From assembly GCF_001292705.1 (NCBI RefSeq), contig NZ_LGAK01000010.1, positions 99,367-163,366 of the forward strand: a stretch of DNA of 64,000 bases. Reading direction: 5' to 3'. The notes below the pieces were generated by a model. It saw nothing but the letters and a program-made list of their open reading frames with translations, had not been told where the DNA came from and did not search any database. Within the stretch, counting starts at the first letter, position 1, and each line of letters opens with the position of its first letter. Both the position numbers and the translations under genes were made by a program. Of the stretch, positions 28,552-39,029 are shown piece by piece. Origin of the DNA: Marinagarivorans algicola. Its GTDB lineage: Bacteria; Pseudomonadota; Gammaproteobacteria; Pseudomonadales; Cellvibrionaceae.

Positions 28552-28926
28552 TTAGTCATCGCGCTTAAAGGTACTACGAACACGGCTAAACGCACTATTG
28601 ATCACAGAGCCTGTTTTTTGAGCAGTCTCCTTAATGGCTGCGCCGGCTTTTTCAGCAGGTGCGAGCTTATCGGATATAGGCTCTAGATTGGTCTTCGCAT
28701 CGGCGATATCCACTGAAGCTGCTCTTTCATCTTTTTGCAAATGCAAGTCTGCAATAATGAGCTCTAACTCTACAATGCGCTCTACTTGATGCGTGAGCTC
28801 TTGTTGCCACAGCGACTGCTGGTTGGTCCACCGTATGTGCTGAGCAATTAGCGCAACAGATGCCAGCCCCGCTAATATCCAGCCCACCAGCACCATAAGA
28901 GTTTTAGCATCTACGATTACTTTCAT
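28552..28926 (-). CDS. Single-pass membrane protein with coiled coil, unknown
   Basis: 124 aa. The N-terminal transmembrane helix spans residues ~9-28 (LMVLVGWILAGLASVALIA). A coiled-coil stretch covers ~34-66 (heptads in WQQELTHQVERIVELELIIA), followed by a charged Ala/Lys-rich tail ending in RSTFKRDD. No family is recognised. It lies 102 bp upstream of the LPMO-like gene. Confidence 0.6.
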   Translation of the reverse strand: MKVIVDAKTLMVLVGWILAGLASVALIAQHIRWTNQQSLWQQELTHQVERIVELELIIADLHLQKDERAASVDIADAKTNLEPISDKLAPAEKAGAAIKETAQKTGSVINSAFSRVRSTFKRDD

Positions 28927-29110
28927 TATTTTGTTATACCTTTAATATTGCTACCTAATATGATTATCTGATCTAAATTCGTCCATCAACTCACCCAGAC
29001 ATGCTCTGATACCACACATGCGACCATAACGCCTTTACCAATAGTCAGTTATACCGATCATCATCACGGAACAATAAGTCGGCGGCATCAACAATTGACA
29101 ACGAAGGCTC

Positions 29111-29136
29111 TATACTACGCCTTTATACTACGCCTT
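29111..29136. repeat. 13-bp tandem repeat upstream of the FMN glutamate-synthase-like gene
   Basis: TATACTACGCCTT occurs twice in a row. It lies in the 28927-29195 spacer, which holds no gene. Confidence 0.75.
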
Positions 29137-29195
29137 TGCCCTATACCATCACGGCACCGAAACCTTGCTCGAATAACACTCAAATGGAATCTGTT

Positions 29196-30701
29196 ATGTT
29201 CGATAGCTACATGCACAATGTCATTAACTTTTTAGCGGCGCTTTTTATTGTGGGCGTCGGCCTTGGACTATTGACCATTATCGCACTTTATATTGTGGAT
29301 ATCCGCCAAACACGTCATACCATCCGCCGCAACTACCCCGTTATTGGTCGATTTCGGTATTTTTTTGAGCATTTGGGTGAGTTTTTTCGGCAATATTTTT
29401 ATGCGCAAGACCGCGAAGAGCAACCCTTTAATCGGGCCATACGCTCATGGGTATACCGCGCCGCCAAAGGGCTCACCACTGATGTGGCATTTGGCTCTAC
29501 CCGTGCATTAAATACAGTCGGTGATTGCCACTTTATGCCCGCAGGCTTCCCGCTATTGGAGGAGCACACCCAACCTACACCCACTAAAACTATTGGTGCG
29601 CACTGTCTACACCCGTATCAAGCCCCCGCCTTTTTTAATATTTCAGGCATGAGCTATGGCGCGCTATCGGGCCCGGCGATTACCGCCTTGTCGCACGGTG
29701 CTGCCGCTGCTAAATGCTGGCTCAACACCGGTGAAGGTGGCTTGAGCCAGCACCATTTAAGTGGCCAGTGCGATATTGTCTTTCAAATAGGTACGGCTAA
29801 GTATGGCGTGCGCGACAACGAAGGCAATCTCTGCCCTGTGCGCCTTAAAGCCATTGCCAATCACTCTAACGTCAAAATGTTTGAGCTCAAACTCAGCCAA
29901 GGAGCTAAACCGGGTAAAGGCGGTATATTGCCCGCCGCCAAAGTTACCGCCAGTATTGCCACTACTCGCGGTATCCCCCAAGGTGAAGCCTCAGTAAGCC
30001 CCAACCGTCACCGCGATATTGAGACTCTCCAAGAACTGATCGATCGCTTGGCAGATATTCGCGATATTACCGGTAAGCCTGTCGGTTTTAAAACAGTATT
30101 GGGCGACACTCAATGGTTCAGTGATTTATGTGCTTACATGGCCACACTCTCGAGCGAGCAACTGCCCGACTTTATCACCATTGATGGTGCCGAAGGCGGT
30201 ACAGGCGCCGCCCCACAAGCACTGATGGACTCGATGGGCTTACCCCTAATGGAAAGCTTGCCCTTTGTGGTGGATGAACTCAAAAAATACAACCTTAAAA
30301 AGCGTATCGCAGTGATTGCCAGCGGCAAGTTAATTAACCCCAGTGCGGTCGCCAGAGCCATGGCTACCGGTGCCGACTTTGTAGTCAGTGCGCGTGGCTT
30401 TATGTTTTCGCTCGGCTGTATTCAAGCGATGCAATGCCATAAAAATACCTGCCCTACCGGTATTACCACCCACGATACACGTCTACAGCGAGGCTTAGAT
30501 CCCACCAATAAAGCCGTACGTGTAGCGCGCTATCACGCTCAAATAATAAAAGAAGTCGATATGCTTGCGCACTCTTGCGGCGCCGCCCATGCTCGCCAGC
30601 TCACACGCAAACACATCCGTGTTATTACTGAAACGGGTCGCTCAGCCTTGTTGTCACAGGTGCACCCAGAACCCATTAAAATGGTCAGTGATAAAAAATA
30701 A
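29196..30701 (+). CDS. FMN-binding glutamate synthase family protein, membrane-anchored
   Basis: 501 aa from ATG 29196, preceded by GGAA at about 7 nt; an ATG/TTG at 29136 is less likely. An N-terminal TM helix (~10-32) precedes a domain homologous to the FMN/synthase domain of GltB: NISGMSYGALSGPAI, NTGEGGLS, KPGKGGILP, DGAEGGTGAAP and CHKNTCPTGI. The glutaminase domain is absent, so it is not a complete glutamate synthase. The true substrate of this stand-alone family is not established. It is followed after 27 bp by a DUF3806 protein. Confidence 0.87.
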   Translation: MFDSYMHNVINFLAALFIVGVGLGLLTIIALYIVDIRQTRHTIRRNYPVIGRFRYFFEHLGEFFRQYFYAQDREEQPFNRAIRSWVYRAAKGLTTDVAFGSTRALNTVGDCHFMPAGFPLLEEHTQPTPTKTIGAHCLHPYQAPAFFNISGMSYGALSGPAITALSHGAAAAKCWLNTGEGGLSQHHLSGQCDIVFQIGTAKYGVRDNEGNLCPVRLKAIANHSNVKMFELKLSQGAKPGKGGILPAAKVTASIATTRGIPQGEASVSPNRHRDIETLQELIDRLADIRDITGKPVGFKTVLGDTQWFSDLCAYMATLSSEQLPDFITIDGAEGGTGAAPQALMDSMGLPLMESLPFVVDELKKYNLKKRIAVIASGKLINPSAVARAMATGADFVVSARGFMFSLGCIQAMQCHKNTCPTGITTHDTRLQRGLDPTNKAVRVARYHAQIIKEVDMLAHSCGAAHARQLTRKHIRVITETGRSALLSQVHPEPIKMVSDKK

Positions 30702-30727
30702 TCTCATCCCACAGAAAAGACTGATTT

Positions 30728-31333
30728 ATGAACAAAAAAATGATGACTCTCAAAAGTTTTTTATTCAAAAATGTATTATTAAAAACATTAGTGCTAACGC
30801 CTCTAATGGCGGGACATGCACAAGCCACCAGCGAACCCAACAACGATGTCACACTGAATGATATTAGCTGGATCGATAATAAATATTTTGATAAAAAGCG
30901 CGCTGTCATTGATGATTTAGGGCGCGAAAATTTTGGGACACGCTTACGCACGAGTATTCAAGACATTCAGTTAATGCAGCGTATTTTAGATGGCCAACAC
31001 GTGACTATTTTTGATACCGAAACACATAAAGCATTAGGTGTCGTACTGGGGGATATTTATGTTGCCGAGCAAGGCTGGCAATGGTTTGAATATAAAGATA
31101 AGCAAGGTCGCAGCAGTGCGGTGTGCATTCCTAAAACCACTCACTGTCTATTCCCTTTGTCAATGATGACCCGCCGCTTACGTGTAAGCACTGAGCATGA
31201 CATGGCACGCATTTATAAAAAGGGTTTAGACTTGATGGACGATGTGGCGCCAAAACTCCCCTACAGTACTCAAGAAAAAATTAAACCCGAGCCACCAAAA
31301 CGCGACAAGAATACCATTATCGTGCCTTTTTAA
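30728..31333 (+). CDS. Exported DUF3806-like protein
   Basis: 201 aa. A signal peptide (~1-33, ending QAT) is followed by a domain with LGVVLGDIYVAEQGWQWFEY and CLFPLSMMTRRL, the DUF3806 pattern as recalled. DUF3806 has no known function. The C-terminus is Lys/Pro-rich. It is probably co-transcribed with the FMN protein 27 bp upstream and ends before the terminator at 31409. Confidence 0.7.
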   Translation: MNKKMMTLKSFLFKNVLLKTLVLTPLMAGHAQATSEPNNDVTLNDISWIDNKYFDKKRAVIDDLGRENFGTRLRTSIQDIQLMQRILDGQHVTIFDTETHKALGVVLGDIYVAEQGWQWFEYKDKQGRSSAVCIPKTTHCLFPLSMMTRRLRVSTEHDMARIYKKGLDLMDDVAPKLPYSTQEKIKPEPPKRDKNTIIVPF

Positions 31334-31408
31334 TCACACTCCTTCATTAACCTATTAATCTCTTACTATTCATACGTACGGCTCAAGCTCAGTATTCATC
31401 GCATGCAC

Positions 31409-31438
31409 AAAAAAGGCAGCCATTAGGCTGCCTTTTTT
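31409..31438. terminator. Bidirectional rho-independent terminator
   Basis: A 13-bp stem with arms AAAAAAGGCAGCC and GGCTGCCTTTTTT and an ATTA loop. It sits between the DUF3806 gene (+) and the convergent lipoprotein gene (-). Confidence 0.9.
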
Positions 31439-31462
31439 TATTGCACTGGCTTTAATAAAGCC

Positions 31463-32968
31463 TTACAGCAAGCGTAAATGCTGAAGTGTTTTCATATTCA
31501 AATACTTATCTTGAGGTAATTGGTTATCGGCTTGATAGCGATTAACCGCTTTCATTGTTTGTGCACCAATTACACCATCGACGGTACCGGCATCATAACC
31601 TTTGCTATTGAGTGTTGACTGTAGCTCAGTGATTAAGCCAGAGGTCATATTGGTTTCACACAGTATTGTTCTCCAGTCCATGAAGCCTTTTTGTGCCAAT
31701 TCACGGTAGGTGACTGTCTCGTATTTAGCAGGAATAACCGTACTGTATTGTTTAGCATCTTTAACTAGCTTACGTACTTTTTGAGTTTCGTATACGGCAG
31801 GTATGGCAACAGTCTCGGTGCGTGCAGGGCTGACTAAGACTTTTTTGGTTACTGTTTTATATTTCGCAGGTGTTTCTAGTAGGCAAATATTATTGCCGGT
31901 ACGCGACTCTTTGCTCATGGTATTGTCATGTACCTCATGCCATACAAATTTATCCTCACCCAATGTTTCATTAACAGTAACCGTTGTATATTTGGCGGGT
32001 ATTTCTTGGCGAACTTCTTGAGCCTTATTCACAAGCTCTTGCACTTTGACAATTTTGTATTCAGCAGGGATTGTGATCGTCTCGGTTTTAGCTGGCGATA
32101 CCAATACTTGACGTTGAATTGTTTTGTAAGTCGCTGGCACCTCGACTAAACACATGATTTCCCCAGTAGCATCATCAATTTTTTGCACGGGACCTGTGCC
32201 TTTTTTCCAGGTGGTATGAGCAGGCTTATCAATAATTTGCTCCGTCACTGTTTTGTACACAGCTTCGCGGTTAACCAGTTTAGTGGACGCCTCTTTGATG
32301 AGCATGCGCTTCTCAACCCAGCGATATTCGGCCGGCTCAGTCAATAGTGAAAAGCTTGCTGGAGCAATCTCAACTTGCTGTTGTTTTTGTCGCACTTCAG
32401 CAGGTACAACATGCTCGTGATAACAGGTATTAGGCTGCGCAGCACTAAGGTCAATACCGCCTCGCTCGGCTGCAGCTAATAACTCGCGGCTCACAGGTTT
32501 ACCATTGCGCAACGCTGTACGCCAAACACGCGTGGCATCGCTGACTAGCACTTGCTCAGTGGTACTTTGGTATTGAGCCGGTACATTAATGAGGCGCGTT
32601 GCACTTTCTTTGACAAGCACTTCCTCTTCTTGCCATTCATATTCAGCCGGCGTAATGTCAAGTTTAGTGCCTGCCTCTTGCACAACAACTTGCTTGGTCA
32701 ATGTTTTGTATTGAGGCTCAACCCAAACCCTCGCATAGCATTCACCCGCTTTGGCATTCGGTGGTAAGAGCAGCTCGCCATTAGACGCTACAGGCACTTC
32801 GCTAGAGCCTCGCGTACGCTCTTGTTTGAGTGCGTTTTGAGACGCGGCAAGTTCAGCTTCTAATACTTGAATACGGCTGCTCGATGGATCGCCTTTCGGC
32901 GCGGTCGCGCAACCACCCATTAACAATGTTACGCCAGCCGCTATAGAGAGGGGAATACTATATTTCAT
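31463..32968 (-). CDS. Repeat lipoprotein with C-terminal peptidoglycan-binding domain
   Basis: 501 aa from ATG 32968, chosen because AGGAACC precedes it; an upstream frame to 33103 gives no signal peptide. The N-terminus MKYSIPLSIAAGVTLLMGGC carries a lipobox, so it should be lipidated. A coiled coil follows, then repeats of about 100 residues built from recurring units such as PAKYKTVTKKVLVSPARTET and IPAKYETVTYREL, each ending in a W...C segment. The last ~65 residues are a peptidoglycan-binding type 1 domain (LQSTLNSKGYDAGTVDGVIG). Likely an envelope tether; function unknown. Confidence 0.82.
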   Translation of the reverse strand: MKYSIPLSIAAGVTLLMGGCATAPKGDPSSSRIQVLEAELAASQNALKQERTRGSSEVPVASNGELLLPPNAKAGECYARVWVEPQYKTLTKQVVVQEAGTKLDITPAEYEWQEEEVLVKESATRLINVPAQYQSTTEQVLVSDATRVWRTALRNGKPVSRELLAAAERGGIDLSAAQPNTCYHEHVVPAEVRQKQQQVEIAPASFSLLTEPAEYRWVEKRMLIKEASTKLVNREAVYKTVTEQIIDKPAHTTWKKGTGPVQKIDDATGEIMCLVEVPATYKTIQRQVLVSPAKTETITIPAEYKIVKVQELVNKAQEVRQEIPAKYTTVTVNETLGEDKFVWHEVHDNTMSKESRTGNNICLLETPAKYKTVTKKVLVSPARTETVAIPAVYETQKVRKLVKDAKQYSTVIPAKYETVTYRELAQKGFMDWRTILCETNMTSGLITELQSTLNSKGYDAGTVDGVIGAQTMKAVNRYQADNQLPQDKYLNMKTLQHLRLL

Positions 32969-33220
32969 TGAGGTTCCTATTTTGTAAAAGAGTTGAGCCG
33001 AAATTATTGAAGACTCAAAATACGGTGTGATTGTGAAAAACCTTAAGTGGTTATTTACAGAGCCAAAGTATATATATAACTTGAGCAGAGCGATTCCACA
33101 CAAACAAACTCACGCGCCAACATAATTAAATAGCGGACAACTTAACAAAATAAATACAAACATAAATTTTAATAGTTGTATTACACCCCCAAAAAACCAA
33201 TCACACACAAATATAATGCC
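32969..33220. other. Intergenic region, no gene seen
   Basis: AT-rich spacer upstream of the repeat lipoprotein gene, presumably holding its promoter. Beyond 33220 lies the terminator of the minus-strand operon that ends at 33300. Confidence 0.45.
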
Positions 33221-33263
33221 AAAAAAATAGCGCGATAAGTATAGGTTTATACTCATCGCGCTA
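33221..33263 (-). terminator. Rho-independent terminator of the Wzi-like operon
   Basis: A 16-bp stem with arms TAGCGCGATAAGTATA and TATACTCATCGCGCTA (one mismatch, loop GGTT), followed on the minus strand by seven T. It lies about 37 bp after the stop of the 193-aa gene. Confidence 0.85.
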
Positions 33264-33299
33264 CCCGCCAATTTAATGACTCACCGTACGCTTACCACT

Positions 33300-33881
33300 T
33301 TAAAAACGATAAACTAAACCTAAGCCCAAACTAGGCCCATCAACCACTTGATCGCCACCGGGGCCGCCATCGTGGATAAGATCTTGAAAATACTTATAAT
33401 CGGCTATCAATGCAAAGCGCCCTTTATCCTCTAAAGCCCAACGAGCATTGGCACCTAAGTAATAGCCGGTAGCCTGTTTAATCCAGCGATATTGCGCGGC
33501 GCCAAAATAAAACTCAGTACTCATATTTGCCCCCCAATAGCGCAAATAGTTAACGGGTCTAAAGCCTAATATTTGGCCATTACCAGGGAGATCGTCATCT
33601 CTATTTAAGGGCTTAATGATTTCAACCACGCCGCCCCACGCCGATTTTGCTTGGCCATGACTGAATGTGCTCAGCGTACGATAGGCCGCGACTGAGCCGG
33701 CGATGAAATTTGCGTCATCTTCAACTTGCGGGGCTGCTTTTCTAAAAATATCGGCTTGGCGCTGGCCACCGGTTACGGTTAATTCAAAAAAGGTATCGGC
33801 CGCAGCGCTAGCTGCCAGCACCGAGCAACACACAACCTGTAACAATAAGTGGGTCATTTTTTTCATTTTCATTAATTCCAT
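33300..33881 (-). CDS. Small outer-membrane beta-barrel-like protein, unknown
   Basis: 193 aa. AAGGTGAG lies about 7 nt before ATG 33881; several Met codons follow closely. The signal peptide ends near AAA-D (residue ~29). The remainder is rich in alternating strands and ends LGLVYRF, with the C-terminal aromatic typical of outer-membrane barrels. It overlaps the end of the Wzi-like gene by 10 bp, so it is translationally coupled and may act in surface-polysaccharide handling. Confidence 0.65.
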   Translation of the reverse strand: MELMKMKKMTHLLLQVVCCSVLAASAAADTFFELTVTGGQRQADIFRKAAPQVEDDANFIAGSVAAYRTLSTFSHGQAKSAWGGVVEIIKPLNRDDDLPGNGQILGFRPVNYLRYWGANMSTEFYFGAAQYRWIKQATGYYLGANARWALEDKGRFALIADYKYFQDLIHDGGPGGDQVVDGPSLGLGLVYRF

Positions 33882-35374
33882 AATACGCTCACCTTAAGCT
33901 GACCGTAGTTTTGGCCAAAAGCATCTTTACCGAACAGTGCCCCTGCGGTGTAAGTTAAATGTTGTGTGGGTATGCTGTAATCGAGCATGGCATTCCAAGC
34001 GTGTTGATATTGAATGCGCTGCCCATCCACGCGATAAGCCCCCTCGTGCTCACTTGTACGCAAGGTCATATCAATAATGTGCTGCCAAGGGGTATACCAC
34101 TGCGTATTCAAAAAATGGCTGGTGCCTGGTGCCGCAGTGCCACCAAGGTGTTGATCCTGCATTGCCCAGTGCCCCAATACAACGCCTTCATGGCTGTAAC
34201 CTTGTTGGTAAACATTATTGGTGTACCAAGCGTTGTCCCAATCAGAGTACTCATAGGCCAAGGCAATATCGTCACTCAAAAACAAGGGGAAGTACAAGCC
34301 GGCAGTCAGTGCGGGGTTACCCAACTGGTAATCTTTATTATTGGCAGTATCTTCACCGGCCAACTCAATACTCAGCGAAAAAGGTAGCCTGCCATCAAAA
34401 TGCATACGGCTGACCACAGAGGCCACTTGATTACCAGACTCTTCATCTACCGAGGCATCGTTATCAGCACCGCGCGGGTCAACAAAAGCTTTAAGCATGG
34501 TGTTAAAAGACAACGGGCGCTCACCTCCACCAAATTGGAAATTACGCGTCGCTCCTAAAGACCACCAAGGCACCGGCTGCCAAGCCACGTGCACACTGGC
34601 TAACAAAGGCGGTTTTTTATCACTATAACCGCCTGCATAAAGTACACGCTGGCGCGATAGCTGCGACAACGAGAAGTCATAATTGAAGCCCATACCCAAA
34701 AACTGAATGGGTAAGTTATTACTGAGCGAAACCGATGGCAAAGTTTGCGCCTGAGTACTAAGTAATTGCGACGATCCCTGAAAAGGCGACAGCCAATACT
34801 CTTTATAGCCTACATCCAGTTGCGCCCAACTCACCCCCATTGATAGCAATGCACCGGTTGCTTGCTGTTGCTCATCCGACACTTCGGCGCCAGCACTTAG
34901 CATCAGCCAGTCGGTGATTTTGGCATGGCTGCGAAAACTCAGTGCGGCGTTTTCATCGGTTGAGCTACCGCGATGATTGGCTTTGCTGATACTGTCTTTT
35001 TTTGCTAATGCGTTTGCCGTGCCTGCTTGCTTGCTATCATCAACACTTGCAGCACTGAGTGTTGCACTCGCATGCGTTAGCGCAATACGTTGATTGTAAT
35101 ACGCCAACTTACGCGCTAAGCGCTTGTACAGTGCTGGGTGGCCTTGTTTTATACTCGCCAAACCTTGGTTAATAGCCGCGACACTGTAGGGCTTGGTTAA
35201 GTCTGGCAGATTAGCCAATACCGCCAAACGCTCTATATCTTGTTCTAGCAAAGGGTTAGCTTTAACCGGTATATAACCGCTCACACCCTCGGCCAATACA
35301 CTGTGTGACAGGCAAGAACACAATACACCAGTCACCAAATACAATGCGCCCGTTAGGCGCTGCTGAAGTTTCAT
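33872..35374 (-). CDS. Wzi-like capsule assembly family protein
   Basis: 500 aa from ATG 35374, chosen because the signal peptide starts there (MKLQQRLTGALYLVTGVLCS, ending VLA-E); a GTG at 35413 is alternative. The N-terminal YIPVKANPLLEQDIERLAVL and LTKPYSVAAINQGL match the start of Wzi-family proteins. The rest is a beta-rich outer-membrane barrel. E. coli Wzi anchors group 1 capsule at the surface; the role here is inferred. A low-complexity insert (~105-130) is rich in Ser/Ala. Confidence 0.78.
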   Translation of the reverse strand: MKLQQRLTGALYLVTGVLCSCLSHSVLAEGVSGYIPVKANPLLEQDIERLAVLANLPDLTKPYSVAAINQGLASIKQGHPALYKRLARKLAYYNQRIALTHASATLSAASVDDSKQAGTANALAKKDSISKANHRGSSTDENAALSFRSHAKITDWLMLSAGAEVSDEQQQATGALLSMGVSWAQLDVGYKEYWLSPFQGSSQLLSTQAQTLPSVSLSNNLPIQFLGMGFNYDFSLSQLSRQRVLYAGGYSDKKPPLLASVHVAWQPVPWWSLGATRNFQFGGGERPLSFNTMLKAFVDPRGADNDASVDEESGNQVASVVSRMHFDGRLPFSLSIELAGEDTANNKDYQLGNPALTAGLYFPLFLSDDIALAYEYSDWDNAWYTNNVYQQGYSHEGVVLGHWAMQDQHLGGTAAPGTSHFLNTQWYTPWQHIIDMTLRTSEHEGAYRVDGQRIQYQHAWNAMLDYSIPTQHLTYTAGALFGKDAFGQNYGQLKVSVLWN

Positions 35375-35471
35375 GATTAAATTACACAACCTTTTTGAAA
35401 AATGAATCTGCACATAACTGTAAAGCTATGCCCGCGGATGACCATCCACGACGAACAAACGAGAGAATACT

Positions 35472-36767
35472 GTGACGCGAGCTATTTTAGCGGTTTATCA
35501 ACTCTTAAGCATCTTACTACTTCCTTTTATCGTTATTGGGCTATTAGTGCGCGCCCGTACACAAGCGGCCTACGGTAAGCGCTTAGGCGAACGTTTAGGC
35601 TTTTGCCCCAAGCCCCGCAATAAAGACAGAAGTGGCAATTTGGTTATTCATGGTGCTAGCCTAGGTGAGATCACTGCACTCAAGCCCTTTATTGAGCAAG
35701 TGATGCAACAATACACACACTACACAGTAACTGTCACTAGCTTTACGCCCGCAGGCTCCAGCCAAATAAAAAAGCTTTTTGGCCAACATGTTCACCATAC
35801 TTATTTACCGATTGATAACCCACTGTGTAATGGCTTTTTTTTAAACCGCTTAAAACCCGATGCCATAATTTTTATGGAGACAGAGTTGTGGCCTAGCCTG
35901 ATTCAGCAAGCGCGTAAACGCAATATTCAATTATTGTTAATTAATGCACGACTATCCAAAAAATCGGTGCGTAACTACCAAAAAATACACCTTTTAATAA
36001 CGCCAGTATTACAGTGCTTTAATGCAATATTGGCGCAAAGCGATGAAAACAAAACACATTTTTTGCAACTCGGCGCCAACCCCAATACCACATACACCGC
36101 CGGTAATTTAAAATATGACCTGCAACTGAATGACACAACCAAAACGCTAATCACAACACTCACAAAAACGCTGGATAATCGTCCGGTATGGGTAGTGGGT
36201 AGCAGTCATCAAGACGAAGAAACGTTAATATTTACCGCCTTTAAAAAAATATTAATAGAGCACCCCAATACCTTATTAGTTTTAGCCCCACGACATGCAG
36301 AGCGCTACAGCCTTATTATTGAGCAACTTCAAGAGCACGCCTTTAAGTTTGTACAGCGCAGCCGTGCACAAGCACCCAGCCATGACACTCAAGTATGGTT
36401 GGTCGATACCATTGGCGAGCTACTTGCTTTTTATGGCATTGCCAGTGTGTGTACTGTTGCCGGTAGTTTTGGCGCTACCGGTGGGCACAACCCGCTAGAG
36501 CCTGCACTGTTTCATAAAGCCACAACGCTTGGCCCAAATATGCAAAACGCGGCAGAGCTCACGCAGCAGCTACTCGCTGCTCATGCCATTATTCAGCAGC
36601 CCAACAATAACGCACAAACACTCGCCGACAATATCACCCAGCTATTGAGCTCACACGAAAAACGCGAGCAATTAGGCGCTAATGCTTATGCTTTATTGCA
36701 ACAAAATCAAGGTGCCACAAAAAAGGCCCTAGAGGCACTCAATAAAGTAGTGCCGCTAAGGCCTTAG
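35472..36767 (+). CDS. waaA: 3-deoxy-D-manno-octulosonic acid (Kdo) transferase
   Basis: Transfers Kdo to lipid A at the inner membrane. 431 aa with an N-terminal membrane anchor (~7-27). The catalytic Glu region is HGASLGEITAL; also present are METELWPSLI, VVGSSHQDEE, PRHAERY and the nucleotide-sugar site GGHNPLEPALF. It starts with GTG 35472 after GAGAG. It is divergent from the Wzi-like operon, about 98 bp apart. Confidence 0.94.
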   Translation: MTRAILAVYQLLSILLLPFIVIGLLVRARTQAAYGKRLGERLGFCPKPRNKDRSGNLVIHGASLGEITALKPFIEQVMQQYTHYTVTVTSFTPAGSSQIKKLFGQHVHHTYLPIDNPLCNGFFLNRLKPDAIIFMETELWPSLIQQARKRNIQLLLINARLSKKSVRNYQKIHLLITPVLQCFNAILAQSDENKTHFLQLGANPNTTYTAGNLKYDLQLNDTTKTLITTLTKTLDNRPVWVVGSSHQDEETLIFTAFKKILIEHPNTLLVLAPRHAERYSLIIEQLQEHAFKFVQRSRAQAPSHDTQVWLVDTIGELLAFYGIASVCTVAGSFGATGGHNPLEPALFHKATTLGPNMQNAAELTQQLLAAHAIIQQPNNNAQTLADNITQLLSSHEKREQLGANAYALLQQNQGATKKALEALNKVVPLRP

Positions 36768-36789
36768 CAAAAAATTTGTCGCTAGCGCA

Positions 36790-37722
36790 TCAAAAGAACT
36801 GATGATGGAAGCGCAAGTGCTCATCAATAAAAGTGCTAATAAAATAATAACTATGATCGTAACCCGGTTGCATACGCAAGGTCAGCGGATACGCGGTTTT
36901 TGCAGCCGCTTGCACAAGTGCATCGGGTTTTAATTGCTCACTCAAAAAATTATCAGCATCGCCTTGATCCACAAGTGCCGGAACAGTATCCCGCGCTTGT
37001 AACATTAAATGATAGCTGTCATATTGCTGCCAGAGCGTTTGATCATCACCCAAATAATGACTAAAAGCTTTTTGCCCCCAAGGGCAATCCATGGGGTTGC
37101 AAATCGGTGAAAAGGCACTCACCGAGCTATAGCGTGTAGGGTTTTTCAGCGCAATAGTTAAAGCGCCATGGCCACCCATCGAGTGGCCACTGATCGCTTT
37201 TTTTGTTGACACATTAAAATGAGCCGCTATCAACTGGGGCAGCTCATCCACAATGTAGTCATACATATTATAATGCTCGCTCCAAGGTGGCTGCGTAGCA
37301 TTGAGATAAAACCCAGCGCCAAGGCCTAGGTCATAACTGCCCTGCGCATCATCGGGCACAGCACCACCACGAGGGCTCGTATCAGGTGCGACAATAGCAA
37401 TGCCTAGCTCAGCGGCCACTTTAAAAGCACCCGCTTTTTGCATAAAGTTTTCATCGGTACAGGTCAAACCCGAAAGCCAATAAATGACAGGCACTTTTTG
37501 ACTCAGCGCATTAAGATCTGTGCTTTTATCCGCCTCGCTTTTATCCATCTCTAATTGAGGCGGTAAATAAATAGCAAAGCGCATGGTGCAATTAAGCGTG
37601 CTTGACTCGTGACTGTATTGTTTATGCCAGCCACCACATACCTTTTGGCTACTGACTAGCGTTAGCTGCTCAATATTAGAGGGCGCATTAGAAGACATAG
37701 TAGAGCTCATCGTCGAATTCAT
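36790..37722 (-). CDS. fghA: S-formylglutathione hydrolase
   Basis: Releases formate and glutathione in formaldehyde detoxification. 310 aa; the catalytic nucleophile is Ser181 in [10 protein letters not shown], the Asp in DQGDADNFL, and the His in GYDHSYYF. The first ~16 residues (Met/Ser repeats) look like a local extension and the true start may be downstream. It lies 13 bp after frmA, in an operon. Confidence 0.94.
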   Translation of the reverse strand: MNSTMSSTMSSNAPSNIEQLTLVSSQKVCGGWHKQYSHESSTLNCTMRFAIYLPPQLEMDKSEADKSTDLNALSQKVPVIYWLSGLTCTDENFMQKAGAFKVAAELGIAIVAPDTSPRGGAVPDDAQGSYDLGLGAGFYLNATQPPWSEHYNMYDYIVDELPQLIAAHFNVSTKKAISGHSMGGHGALTIALKNPTRYSSVSAFSPICNPMDCPWGQKAFSHYLGDDQTLWQQYDSYHLMLQARDTVPALVDQGDADNFLSEQLKPDALVQAAAKTAYPLTLRMQPGYDHSYYFISTFIDEHLRFHHQFF

Positions 37723-37735
37723 ATTTAAGCTATCA

Positions 37736-38995
<1,260 letters not shown>

Positions 38996-39029
38996 TTAAC
39001 TTTTGGCAAAAAAGTCAAAAATAATCTCG

